64,000 nt of DNA from Nitrososphaerota archaeon (GCA_028866895.1 JAGWHF010000012.1:1-64000), one strand, 5' to 3'. Positions 52,463-60,288 are shown, numbered from the stretch's first letter. Notes: generated from the letters alone by a model not told the origin. A program made the numbers and translations.

Positions 52463-52481
52463 GATTTTTCACCATACAGAC

Positions 52482-53045
52482 ATGGCACAAATGCCAGCAC
52501 TGATTCCAAAGGAAGTCGAGATTCAGAGGCTGAAGAAGATCTACATGATCGTCATAGCGATGGGATCTATCGCAGCTTCCGTTGAAGTCGATAACTTTGT
52601 TGATGGATCACTGCATCAGACATCAATCAGAGACAGTGCCTTCACACCGGCGCACTGGTGGCTCTACAGCCACTTTATCGCATTGCCACTCGGCTGGGCC
52701 GCAGTGTCAATGTATGATAGAAAAGTGCCGATACTGAGAGGACCGAACAACTCGATGAACACTGGTCTAAAGATGACAATCCTTGGCTATCTTGCGACGA
52801 TGTTCACGATAGCAGTCAATGAGTTGTGGCACTTTTGGTACGTGGAGGAGATCTTTGCAGTTCCAAACCACTGGATGTTCAATATGGGTGTGGTGGTAGC
52901 ATTCATGGGCGCACTTGCCTATGTAGTTAGAGTCTACGCACGCCTTGTCGAGCTTGGTGCTGAAACACCTGGTGAGAACCCGTATGTTGCAGAGATGTAC
53001 AAGATGGCCCTAGAGGGCAAGCTGTACAGCAGATCCATCCCATAA
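52482..53045 (+). CDS. amoC: ammonia monooxygenase subunit C
   Basis: A 187-residue integral membrane subunit with about five to six helices. The region RDSAFTPAHWWLYSHF carries the Asp/His/His residues (Asp51, His58, His64) that are good candidates for the membrane copper site, and NELWHFWYVEEI is the second conserved block. Length and start agree with archaeal AmoC. It has its own promoter and terminator, so the amo genes here appear to be separate transcription units. Confidence 0.97.
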   Translation: MAQMPALIPKEVEIQRLKKIYMIVIAMGSIAASVEVDNFVDGSLHQTSIRDSAFTPAHWWLYSHFIALPLGWAAVSMYDRKVPILRGPNNSMNTGLKMTILGYLATMFTIAVNELWHFWYVEEIFAVPNHWMFNMGVVVAFMGALAYVVRVYARLVELGAETPGENPYVAEMYKMALEGKLYSRSIP

Positions 53046-53049
53046 ACAA

Positions 53050-53080
53050 GCGCGATTTGCGCATTTTTTTATTATTTTTA
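53050..53080 (+). terminator. amoC terminator
   Basis: A short hairpin (GCGC, five-base loop, GCGC) followed by a run of T residues just after the amoC stop. Confidence 0.55.
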
Positions 53081-53201
53081 TAAGCACTGACGGTATTCGT
53101 ATCGAATATCTCTGGGCAGATGAAGACCACTGGTTTAAGATCTTGCTATCCTATGCAAGTGCTTGGTTTTAGGACAAATTATTCAGGTATCTGGGAAAAA
53201 C

Positions 53202-53211
53202 TTAAAAGCAA
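53202..53211 (+). promoter_or_regulatory. amoX promoter (TATA-like box)
   Basis: ACTTAAAAGC lies about 22-31 bases before the amoX ATG at 53233. Confidence 0.45.
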
Positions 53212-53232
53212 ACGTCTTTCTAACAAAGACAC

Positions 53233-53595
53233 ATGACCTTACCAAAAGGATTCGGTTCTGGTGGCGGAGCCTCCAGCTCAGACGTCTCCAAGATGATTGG
53301 CAGGCGTATTGAGAACTACGTTGGAGTAATCACAGGCGCATTTGTTGCGTTGTGGTTGGGAACGTGGGGAGGAGTTGCCGTAGCAGTTACCTACTATCCG
53401 TGGGCATATCCACCGCCGAGCGCACACTTTGCACTGACTGTGTTGACCATCATAGAGTCAATAGGATATCTATTCTGTGTTAAGGTAGCAACTGAAGGTA
53501 CGGATAAGGCAAAAACATACAATGGTCTTATAGCTGGTGTGGTAGGTGCGCTTGCAATTGCGACAATAGTTACCGACAGCCTCTTCTTTGGATAG
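53233..53595 (+). CDS. amoX: AmoX, archaeal-specific AMO-associated membrane protein
   Basis: A 120-residue protein with a soluble Gly/Ser-rich N-terminus (GFGSGGGASSSDVSK) and three hydrophobic segments (IENYVGVITGAFVALWLGTW; FALTVLTIIESIGYLF; LIAGVVGALAIATIV). It is the small gene always found with amoA and amoC in ammonia-oxidising archaea and has been recovered with the enzyme complex. Position between amoC and amoA supports the identity. Confidence 0.9.
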   Translation: MTLPKGFGSGGGASSSDVSKMIGRRIENYVGVITGAFVALWLGTWGGVAVAVTYYPWAYPPPSAHFALTVLTIIESIGYLFCVKVATEGTDKAKTYNGLIAGVVGALAIATIVTDSLFFG

Positions 53596-53600
53596 AAGGC

Positions 53601-53622
53601 TTAACTTTTCTTTCTTTTATTA
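53601..53622 (+). terminator. T-rich terminator after amoX
   Basis: A T/C-rich run (CTTTTCTTTCTTTTATTA) starts about ten bases after the amoX stop. Confidence 0.45.
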
Positions 53623-53817
53623 TGAACTGTTCAGCCGGGGCTAATCTCGGTAGTCGGTATTCAAGATTTATTTTGTATCCTGCACAGCTCTTCTCATCCC
53701 GATGTGTTGTGCTCGTCATGATTCAGCATATGTGAGATCCTGACCAATCATGGAAACCAGGTCAATGGGTTTATCTACCGATCAGATGGGCAGTCTCCGT
53801 ACGTAAATATAATAAAA

Positions 53818-53830
53818 TTTTATATATCTC
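53818..53830 (+). promoter_or_regulatory. amoA promoter (TATA box)
   Basis: TTTATATATCTCG lies 20-32 bases before the amoA ATG at 53850, in the 254-base gap after amoX. It resembles the box at 43265-43277. Confidence 0.6.
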
Positions 53831-53849
53831 GCCTATTCATAAAAATTCA

Positions 53850-54500
53850 ATGGTCTGGCTAAGACGCTGTACTCACTACTTGTTTATAGTAGTGGTAGCA
53901 GTCAACTCGACCTTGTTGACAATCAACACGGGAGACTGGGATTTCTACACTGACTGGGCCTGGACATCGTTTGTTATCTTCTCGATAGGACAATCAACGA
54001 TGCTCGCAGTCGGTGCAGCATATTACCTTACGTTCACTGGCGTGCCAGGAACGGCAACCTACTATGCACTGATAATGACGGTGTATACGTGGATTGCAAA
54101 AGGTGCCTGGTTCTCCTTGGGGTACCCGTACAGTTTCATCGTAGTACCAGTGTGGTTGCCATCGGCAATGCTGATGGATCTGACCTATTGGGCCACCAAG
54201 AGAAACAAACACATGTTGATCTTGGTTGGAGGTGTGCTGTGTGGAATGGCTCTACCCTTGTTCAACATGATCAATCTGTTGACAATTGACGATCCATTGG
54301 AAACTGCCTTCAAGTATCCAAGAACAACATTGCCGCCATACATGACGCCAATAGAACCGCAAGTCGGAAAGTTCTACGATAGTCCGACTGCTCTGGCTTC
54401 TGGCGTAAGTGCAGTATTGTGTGTAACAATGGCTGCCTTGGGCACAAAGTTGACGACTTGGACGTATAGATGGATGGCAGCCTGGTCGAAGTGGGATTAA
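53850..54500 (+). CDS. amoA: ammonia monooxygenase subunit A
   Basis: A 216-residue membrane subunit, the usual phylogenetic marker for ammonia-oxidising archaea. It begins MVWLRRCTHYLFIVVVAVNS and ends WTYRWMAAWSKWD, as archaeal AmoA does, and contains YLTFTGVPGTATYYALIMTV and PPYMTPIEPQVGKFY. With AmoB, AmoC and AmoX it oxidises ammonia to hydroxylamine at the outer face of the membrane. The gene follows amoX in the same direction but has its own TATA box. Confidence 0.98.
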   Translation: MVWLRRCTHYLFIVVVAVNSTLLTINTGDWDFYTDWAWTSFVIFSIGQSTMLAVGAAYYLTFTGVPGTATYYALIMTVYTWIAKGAWFSLGYPYSFIVVPVWLPSAMLMDLTYWATKRNKHMLILVGGVLCGMALPLFNMINLLTIDDPLETAFKYPRTTLPPYMTPIEPQVGKFYDSPTALASGVSAVLCVTMAALGTKLTTWTYRWMAAWSKWD

Positions 54501-54505
54501 CCCCT

Positions 54506-54530
54506 CCCTTTTCTTTTAATTTATTTTGAC
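54506..54530 (+). terminator. T-rich terminator after amoA
   Basis: A run of C/T and T residues (CCCTTTTCTTTTAATTTATT) shortly after the amoA stop. Confidence 0.5.
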
Positions 54531-54671
54531 AGAGTAACCCTAAGGTATCCTCCCACATGCCTCAATCCGTATCAAAGACGCATAAGGTGTGTTTTTGATT
54601 AAAAAAAGCAACACAATGTGTGATCTTTTCTTATCATCCTAGAGGAAATTCTGCTTTGAAATTAATCCCTA

Positions 54672-55550
54672 TTGAAGCAAGAATATTCGCTAGTCTCCTC
54701 CCAACTGAGACCTTTTGTAAAGTGGGCCGGTGGAAAGAGGCAGCTCTTGCCTATAATATCAAGCCATATTCCTGCAAAATTTGAGAGGTATTTCGAACCC
54801 TTCCTTGGTGGAGGGGCAGTATTCTTCAGCCTGGTTTCTCAAAGGAATGATGTCAAGTGGCTCCTGTCTGATCTGAACTCGGATCTAGTCTTGTCCTATA
54901 CCACCATTCGGGACAAAGTTGATGATCTGATTGCAGCATTGGAGCAACACTCGTCTGCCTACTTTAAGGATCCAAATTCTTACTATTACAGTGTAAGGGA
55001 GCGTAGCACGAGGGGCAGGATTGAGAAAGTATCAAGACTTATTTTTCTCAACAGGACCTGTTTTAACGGACTTTACAGAGTAAATAGCAAAGGAAAGTTC
55101 AATGTTCCACTAGGCAGGTATGTAAATCCAAATATTGTAAACAGGGAGAATCTTCTCGCAGTAAGCGAGGCATTACGATCAAGGGACATCTCAATTAAAT
55201 GTCAAGATTTCGAGGAAGCCCTCAAAATTCCCGCTTGCGGTGATTTTGTCTACCTGGATCCTCCGTACCAGCCTGTCAGCGACACCTCCAACTTTACAAG
55301 TTACACCAATGACAGCTTTGGCTATGAGGATCAGGAGAGGCTTTTTTACAGATTCAAGGCACTCGATAAGAAGGGAGTAAAGATTCTCATGTCAAATTCA
55401 AAATCACCGGCAATTATAGAACTATTCAAGGAATTCTCTGATGGCATGGTGGAGATTAACGCGAACAGGTCAATAAATTCGGTCTCTCAGAAAAGGACCG
55501 GCCATGCCGAGCTTCTCATCATGAATTACGGAATCCGGCAGTCCAGATAA
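54672..55550 (+). CDS. DNA adenine methyltransferase (Dam/DpnM-type)
   Basis: A 292-residue class alpha N6-adenine methylase. The SAM-binding start is PFVKWAGGKRQLLPII, with FEPFLGGGAVFF next, and the catalytic DPPY lies in FVYLDPPYQP. The family usually methylates GATC. The start is TTG. No restriction endonuclease is recognisable beside it; the gene that follows is AbiTii-like. The pair may be a defence island fragment or a solitary modification gene. Confidence 0.9.
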   Translation: MKQEYSLVSSQLRPFVKWAGGKRQLLPIISSHIPAKFERYFEPFLGGGAVFFSLVSQRNDVKWLLSDLNSDLVLSYTTIRDKVDDLIAALEQHSSAYFKDPNSYYYSVRERSTRGRIEKVSRLIFLNRTCFNGLYRVNSKGKFNVPLGRYVNPNIVNRENLLAVSEALRSRDISIKCQDFEEALKIPACGDFVYLDPPYQPVSDTSNFTSYTNDSFGYEDQERLFYRFKALDKKGVKILMSNSKSPAIIELFKEFSDGMVEINANRSINSVSQKRTGHAELLIMNYGIRQSR

Positions 55551-55584
55551 GGTAAAATCAAGGATGATCCAAAGATCTGGATAG

Positions 55585-56127
55585 TTGGAATCTGCCGTCA
55601 AAGAAGAGGCCTTGAGGATGGCCGAATCTGCAAGCATAGACCTATTGGAGGAAAAAAAGCCACTCAGTGAGATTCTCGCCTCGTGCAAAACGATAGCAAA
55701 GCTGCTCCGCATATCTGATGTGACTTCCTGGATAGATCTTGAAATAAACGGCTATCTTGTAAGATATAAGACAAGGGACCAGCTGTCAGTCGCCCTGCCA
55801 TCTTACAGGAAAACCGATTGGAAGTTTTACGATCTTTATGGAAACCTGCTCTCCCTTCCTCCTGATATTGTGGGTCTCTTTGGAAAGTCCGTAGTATATC
55901 ATCCCGTCTCGGAGCTTGAAAACAGCAGTCAGATTGTAGTTGGGGACAAACTGCTGGATGATTTTAACAAGTTCATATCAACCCATGGTATGGATTACGC
56001 CTCAAAAAATGTCAGGATACACGAGGCAAAAATCTCGAAAATGGAGATAGGCCAAGTGCTTGAAGGCATCAAGAAAAAGGTGCACGAATTTCTCGACATG
56101 GTGATTGCTATGCTGGAGCCTGCTTGA
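55585..56127 (+). CDS. AbiTii-like protein
   Basis: A 180-residue protein. The N-terminal part (ASIDLLEEKKPLSEILASCK, then SWIDLEINGY, then LPSYRKTDWKFYDLYGN) matches the layout of the AbiTii domain found in predicted abortive-infection proteins. The C-terminal 60 residues are helical. Start is TTG. It lies 34 bases after the adenine methylase, so both are probably in one transcript. Defence function is inferred from the domain name and neighbour, not shown. Confidence 0.7.
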   Translation: MESAVKEEALRMAESASIDLLEEKKPLSEILASCKTIAKLLRISDVTSWIDLEINGYLVRYKTRDQLSVALPSYRKTDWKFYDLYGNLLSLPPDIVGLFGKSVVYHPVSELENSSQIVVGDKLLDDFNKFISTHGMDYASKNVRIHEAKISKMEIGQVLEGIKKKVHEFLDMVIAMLEPA

Positions 56128-56194
56128 CTGCGGGCGTAACATTGGGGAGAGATGTTTTCTTACCAGAACTTCATCCCTTCTAGAAAACACGATA

Positions 56195-56268
56195 AGCTTC
56201 GAGCGGGATTCGATCCCGCGACCTTTACCTTACCAAGGTAACGCTCTACCAGGCTGAGCTATCGAAGC
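56195..56268 (-). tRNA. tRNA-Thr (GGT)
   Basis: Complete cloverleaf of 74 bases on the minus strand: acceptor GCTTCGA/TCGAAGC, D-stem GCTC/GAGC, anticodon arm TTACC-TTGGTAA-GGTAA with anticodon GGT, T-arm GCGGG-ATCGAAT-CCCGC, discriminator T. No intron, no encoded CCA. The T-loop again has A at position 54. Confidence 0.93.
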
Positions 56269-56367
56269 ATGAGATGCTCGACCTGACGAATCCTTATTAA
56301 CCTTACTTGATTCGAAAAATTATTTTTCATAAAACGTTTAATTTCTCCAAACTTTTGCTAATAAAAC

Positions 56368-56490
56368 GCAGGAGTCGCCGAGCCTGGCCAAAGAAGGCAA
56401 TATTGGCCTTTGGACGCGCGGGACTTAAGATCATAAAAATGGGTGATCCCGTCTCTTAGGGGTTCGTGGGTTCAAATCCCACCTCCTGCA
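56368..56490 (+). tRNA. tRNA-Leu (TAA) with two apparent introns
   Basis: The 123-base gene has acceptor GCAGGAG/CTCCTGC, a long variable arm and T-arm GTGGG-TTCAAAT-CCCAC. The D-arm closes properly (GCC with GGC) only if 22 bases at about 56394-56415 are removed. The anticodon arm CGGGA-CTTAAGA-TCCCG is restored by removing 16 bases at about 56430-56445, the canonical 37/38 position. The spliced tRNA has 85 bases, normal for Leu. The first insert can fold with its flanks into a hairpin (CCAAA with TTTGG, AGGC with GCCT). Confidence 0.85.
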
Positions 56491-56492
56491 TC

Positions 56493-56879
56493 TTACCTTT
56501 GGTGTTTGATTCCCTTTACATTCAAGACTTCATAGACTTCGGGAAGCGAGAAAACAAATCCAATGTGGACGCAGTCCTTCTCCTCGCACAACAAGCAATA
56601 CAGTTCGCCGTTCTGTACGGCAACCTCGGCTATCCTGTTTTTTATGTTGTCCTTTACGACCACCCTGTTATCGTCAGCAGAAATCTTTTCAAGTTTGGGA
56701 GCATATCTTGCAAAAGTTTCATCCTTTTGCATTAGATCCTCCATCATAAAGGTGATGTACCCTGCGAAGCTATTGATTCCTCGCATCGCCAAGTCCTGCT
56801 TGTTCTTCTTGTAGACGTCGTGGAACCTGTTGTATACCTCTTCTGAGACTGTTATTGACTTGAATCCTTCTTTGGGCAT
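56493..56879 (-). CDS. hypothetical protein with RHH-like start and Cys/His cluster
   Basis: A 128-residue protein. The N-terminal 50 residues (GFKSITVSEEVYNRFHDVYK) resemble a ribbon-helix-helix DNA-binding unit. The C-terminal part has CLLCEEKDCVH, a CxxC-x4-CxH cluster that could bind zinc. Its stop lies two bases after the tRNA-Leu end. Possibly a transcription factor of archaeal type; not assigned. Confidence 0.65.
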   Translation of the reverse strand: MPKEGFKSITVSEEVYNRFHDVYKKNKQDLAMRGINSFAGYITFMMEDLMQKDETFARYAPKLEKISADDNRVVVKDNIKNRIAEVAVQNGELYCLLCEEKDCVHIGFVFSLPEVYEVLNVKGIKHQR

Positions 56880-57109
56880 GCTGTACCTATACCGTACTTT
56901 AAAGTACTCATATTTAACGCTTGTGAAGCCAAAAAGTATGACTGTAAGTTAACAAAAATCGGACGAAAATCATTTTCAGGGTTTGTCTGGGAACCTAAAG
57001 ACACTTATCTGCAATCCCAGAACGTGATTCAATATTTTGGTTTTTAAGGGATTCTCTAAGTGGCAAAAGTTGGAGGACAATAGGTGACCCAGTTTTGCAA
57101 AACGCTGAA

Positions 57110-57619
57110 ATGCTGATTCTTACTCTTGGGATGGTTTCTGTGGGAGCCCTTAGATTCCGACGGCGTATGTCTGGCGGGAGAGTGAGCAGAGGTTCCCTTA
57201 TCACCACCCTTTCAGTCTATTCAGTTGTAAGCATAGTAGCAATGACGAGTTCCATCATGTTGGGAGTTCCGGAGATGGTAATACCTCTCTACTGCGCAAC
57301 ACTGCTATGTTCTGCCTTTCTTACAATCAGGTGGGTTGACAAAAAAATCATTCTCTGGAGAGGAGATGATGGTCTTGTCTGGGCAAAGGGTGGGAATTTG
57401 CCATACATTCTTTGGTTTGGAGGATTTTTATCGAGAATAATTATGGGATATATCTTCATAGGGCCGGACATGATCTCCAACATGTTTACCATTCACAAAT
57501 CTCTTGGCACCGCAGGATTGGACGCACTCGTTATCTCCGATGTTGTGTTGATGGTGGGGGTGGGGGCATTAGGGGGCAGAAATATGCTGATAATGTCAAG
57601 GCTAAAGGCCTTCAAGTAG
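57110..57619 (+). CDS. multi-helix membrane protein, CcdC-like pattern
   Basis: About 169 residues with four to five hydrophobic segments. The central part (RWVDKKIILWRGDDGLVWAK, followed by PYILWFGGFLSR) resembles CcdC/DUF1453 membrane proteins. The ATG at 57110 is preferred; a TTG at 57095 would add five residues. Function unknown. Confidence 0.55.
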   Translation: MLILTLGMVSVGALRFRRRMSGGRVSRGSLITTLSVYSVVSIVAMTSSIMLGVPEMVIPLYCATLLCSAFLTIRWVDKKIILWRGDDGLVWAKGGNLPYILWFGGFLSRIIMGYIFIGPDMISNMFTIHKSLGTAGLDALVISDVVLMVGVGALGGRNMLIMSRLKAFK

Positions 57620-57885
57620 CCAAGAATTGGCATTACTGTTAACCGCATTTGGAACTTGGAATTTCGTGCGTGACCGATAAAATCATCTGAATAGACTTCC
57701 AATACTGAATTTCTAGTTTGGTATCGGCAGTCTTTGCACTCAAAGTTTGATTGAACTTAAGTTTTTGGTATCAATAATACGCGGCTCTTATTTACTTTCT
57801 TTGTAGTTATACCATTAACAGTGCGCTCGTAATATACGAAGACCACACCACGCACTTGGATAACCAGACCATACCAAAGTACCTG
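57620..57885. other. spacer without gene
   Basis: About 270 bases with no convincing open frame or RNA gene; it leads to the hairpin at 57886. Confidence 0.45.
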
Positions 57886-57917
57886 TCAGCAGGAGTCCAA
57901 ATGTGGACTCCTGCTGA
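57886..57917. repeat. perfect 13-base hairpin upstream of a regulator gene
   Basis: TCAGCAGGAGTCC (57886-57898) and GGACTCCTGCTGA (57905-57917) are exact reverse complements around the loop AAATGT. The hairpin ends about ten bases before the TATA-like CTAAATAAC (57929-57937) of the gene at 57959. It could be an autoregulatory operator or the end of the upstream transcript. Confidence 0.7.
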
Positions 57918-57958
57918 TTTTAATAGTTCTAAATAACAGCAGATCCGACTAGAAAACA

Positions 57959-58858
57959 GTGACAAGAGGCTACAACGTAGAGCAAATCAGGGAAAAATTA
58001 ATTGACGTCCTCAACCAGTCCAAAATCGGGCTTACCGGGACGGAGATTGCTGAAAAACTTCATGTTAACCGGGTTACCATGGCAAAATACCTCAAGGTCT
58101 TTGCGGCTGAGAGCCTCATCAAACAGAAAAATATCGGCAGTGTAAACCTGTGGTTTGTCGAGAAGGGAGTTGCCCAGCTAAGCTTTCCCGCGGATCTTTT
58201 CCACGTGAAGAGCCGCTATCTTGAATACGTGCTGGCAGGAGCAGGACAGGAGGCGCGCAACCTCATAAGGACATCGCTGCATTCAGGGGCAAATCCCTCA
58301 AAACTCGTGGCCGAAGTGGTGGTATCTGCAATTGATGCTGTGGAAAACTCGTACAAAAATGGCAAGATAGGAAAGTCGGAGAAGTCATCAATTGAAGAGA
58401 TAGTGTCGTCTTCCCTATACCTGATCCGTATGTCTGAAAGGGAGGTAAACCCAAAAAAGAATGTGGTACTTATCTCAACCGACTACCAAAACTCGCTCCT
58501 TGCCCTCGCCGCCTCTGCAGCTTTTCAGGCGGAAGAGTGGGGGGTATCGTTGTTGGGCGACATGTCATCCGAGATAGACGTGATGTTTGACATCGATCTG
58601 CAGAGGTTCCTCAGCAAGATATGGCAAAAGAGGGAAGGTGTCATGATCATCGTAGTCTTCTCCTCTGGGGAAGGCCCCATCAGGTTTTTCTCCCAGGCGG
58701 CGATCTCTTGTAAGGAAAAACTGGGTAAAAACCTCCATCTTGTGGTATGTACCAAGGGTGGAAAGAAATCAAAAACTACATCTGACTTTGTCTCAGATGA
58801 TCTCGAAAAAGTATTGCAGTGGTCTCAGACAACATATCAGAGCCTGCAATCTCAATGA
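57959..58858 (+). CDS. winged-helix regulator with degenerate B12-binding-type domain
   Basis: A 299-residue protein. Residues about 8-70 form a winged helix-turn-helix (LTGTEIAEKLHVNRVTMAKYL). The rest follows the cap plus Rossmann order of methanogenic corrinoid/MetH-type B12 domains (EVVVSAIDAVENSYKNGKI, then VVLISTDYQNSLLALAASAAFQAEEWG). The cobalamin-binding DxHxxG is replaced by DYQNSL, so cobalt coordination by His is unlikely. The start is GTG at 57959, predicted leaderless. Ligand and targets unknown. Confidence 0.75.
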   Translation: MTRGYNVEQIREKLIDVLNQSKIGLTGTEIAEKLHVNRVTMAKYLKVFAAESLIKQKNIGSVNLWFVEKGVAQLSFPADLFHVKSRYLEYVLAGAGQEARNLIRTSLHSGANPSKLVAEVVVSAIDAVENSYKNGKIGKSEKSSIEEIVSSSLYLIRMSEREVNPKKNVVLISTDYQNSLLALAASAAFQAEEWGVSLLGDMSSEIDVMFDIDLQRFLSKIWQKREGVMIIVVFSSGEGPIRFFSQAAISCKEKLGKNLHLVVCTKGGKKSKTTSDFVSDDLEKVLQWSQTTYQSLQSQ

Positions 58859-59202
58859 GCCAGTATCTCAATCACCTTGAAGGGAATCTCTGCGAAATTA
58901 ATTCCCCTCTCTGCAGAAAGCAGAAGAACATTGTCTTGGACGGGAAAACTCATGACGATTACCTTTTCCCTGTGTGACATTGCAAACTGCACGGGGCCCA
59001 AGACCTTGTCGAATTCACGCCTCATCTTTGTCCTTAGGACGAGCTCCATGTAGAGCATCTCGTCATCTTTTGTGTCCTCGAAGGATTTGAGGCCATTCCT
59101 CATTCCTCCGGCGACAAGCCTGCCCCTCTCGTTTACCAACCCCACAAAACGAATCTTCGCATCAAGATCCATTACCTTCTTGCAGGTCTTCTCATAATCC
59201 AT
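58852..59202 (-). CDS. small thaumarchaeal-type hypothetical protein (DUF6659-like)
   Basis: A 116-residue protein (MDYEKTCKKVMDLDAKIRFV). Alternating strands and helices (RFVGLVNERGRLVAGGM, then MLYMELVLRTKMRREFD, then EKVIVMSFPVQDNVLLLSAE) recall a roadblock/profilin-like fold and the DUF6659 proteins that ammonia-oxidising archaea carry in several copies. The ATG at 59202 is used; the frame upstream to 59295 has unrelated composition. It converges on the regulator gene with a seven-base overlap. Confidence 0.65.
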   Translation of the reverse strand: MDYEKTCKKVMDLDAKIRFVGLVNERGRLVAGGMRNGLKSFEDTKDDEMLYMELVLRTKMRREFDKVLGPVQFAMSHREKVIVMSFPVQDNVLLLSAERGINFAEIPFKVIEILAH

Positions 59203-59310
59203 ATTTTGTGCACTCTCTGCTGGACAGATTCGGGGGTTGACAGCTTCCCGACAACAAGAGGAGTAGGAATAGCGACTATTTATGAGATCTCTCATCTTGG
59301 ATTATAGGGA

Positions 59311-59398
59311 TGGGCCGAATGGGATTTGAACCCACGACCTTTCGATATCTGAATAATTTTATCAGTCGAACGCTCCAGCCAAGCTGAGCTATCGGCCC
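59311..59398 (-). tRNA. tRNA-Ile (GAT) with a 13-base intron
   Basis: On the minus strand: acceptor GGGCCGA/TCGGCCC, D-stem GCTC/GAGC, T-arm GTGGG-TTCAAAT-CCCAT, discriminator A. The anticodon arm TTCGA-CTGATAA-TCGAA (anticodon GAT) is restored by removing 13 bases at 59347-59359, the canonical position after base 37. Spliced length is 75. No CCA is encoded. Confidence 0.9.
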
Positions 59399-59496
59399 AA
59401 GAATTTTTCCGATTCAACTGTCATTTAAGTCTGCTGGCTTTTGGATCTTCCTGCTAGAGGTTTACCTGCCGGATATTGTTGGCTGGGCGTTGGGTG

Positions 59497-60048
59497 CTAG
59501 TCTTTCCATTTGATGGAGCAGCCAATTGACGGGTCGAAGTCCCGCTCGATTTTTTTTCCTGCAAGAACCATTTCTATATTGGCGATCATGGTTTTCTCGG
59601 TCGCCGTGTCTTCAGGCTTCATGGCATTGTCTATTCTTCCATGGAAGACAAGGCTTCTATTCTTGTCAAATAGGAACGGATCAGGGGTGCAAACAGCTCC
59701 ATACTTCTTTGCCACCTCCTGGGTTTCGTCGACAAGGTAGGTGAATTTTATGGCCTTTTCTTCTGCAAACTTTTTCATGTTCTCAAAGCTGTCATCTGGA
59801 TAATTTTTAGGATCATTGCTGTTTATGCCTACCATTGCTATTTTTCCATTGAATTTTTGGTATATCTCGTTCATTGCTGCAACCTTGGCCTGTACGTAAG
59901 GGCAGTGGTTGCACATGAAGATTACAAGTAGTGCGGGATAATCCTTGAATTCTGACAGTGCGTGCTTCTTGTCGTCGATGCCGACCAGGTTGAAATCCGG
60001 TGCCTTGTCGCCCGCTTTTAAGACACCTTCCGATTTTAGCAGGACCAT
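59497..60048 (-). CDS. thioredoxin-fold peroxiredoxin-like protein
   Basis: A 183-residue AhpC/TSA-type protein. The active region LLVIFMCNHCPYVQAKV has a CxxC pair (CNHC) instead of the classical PxxxT/SxxC peroxidatic motif, typical of the PRX-like1 subgroup. A C-terminal GCSIKW adds a third Cys. The ATG at 60048 was chosen because TATA-like sequence (ATTTTATTGATATAC, about 60066-60080 on this strand) precedes it. Likely a thiol-disulfide oxidoreductase. Confidence 0.8.
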   Translation of the reverse strand: MVLLKSEGVLKAGDKAPDFNLVGIDDKKHALSEFKDYPALLVIFMCNHCPYVQAKVAAMNEIYQKFNGKIAMVGINSNDPKNYPDDSFENMKKFAEEKAIKFTYLVDETQEVAKKYGAVCTPDPFLFDKNRSLVFHGRIDNAMKPEDTATEKTMIANIEMVLAGKKIERDFDPSIGCSIKWKD

Positions 60049-60131
60049 GGGACTTTTAGCAAGTATATCAATAAAATCTTTACCAGTGGAGGACAACAAT
60101 TAAAATCTGCACGCTTTTGAATGCATACGAT

Positions 60132-60203
60132 GGGCTGGTAGTTCAGCGGTAGAATACCCGCCTTGCACGCGGGGGGTCTGGGGTTCAAATCCCCACCAGT
60201 CCA
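60132..60203 (+). tRNA. tRNA-Ala (TGC), likely integration site
   Basis: Cloverleaf of 72 bases: acceptor GGGCTGG/CCAGTCC, D-stem GTTC/GAAT, anticodon stem CCCGC around loop CTTGCAC (anticodon TGC), T-arm TGGGG-TTCAAAT-CCCCA, discriminator A. No intron. A tyrosine recombinase gene begins 86 bases downstream, so the 3' half is the probable attachment site. Confidence 0.93.
60184..60203 (+). other. putative attL in the tRNA-Ala 3' end
   Basis: The last 20 bases of the tRNA, from the T-loop to the discriminator, are the usual crossover site for archaeal elements carrying tyrosine recombinases. The matching copy (attR) would lie beyond the right window edge. Confidence 0.4.
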
Positions 60204-60288
60204 CCTACCACAGCGTCCAAAACCCCCTTTTGCATTTCACTCGCTTCAATCTCCGGAACCCATTAAAAGGGAATGCCGTTCTGTTGGT

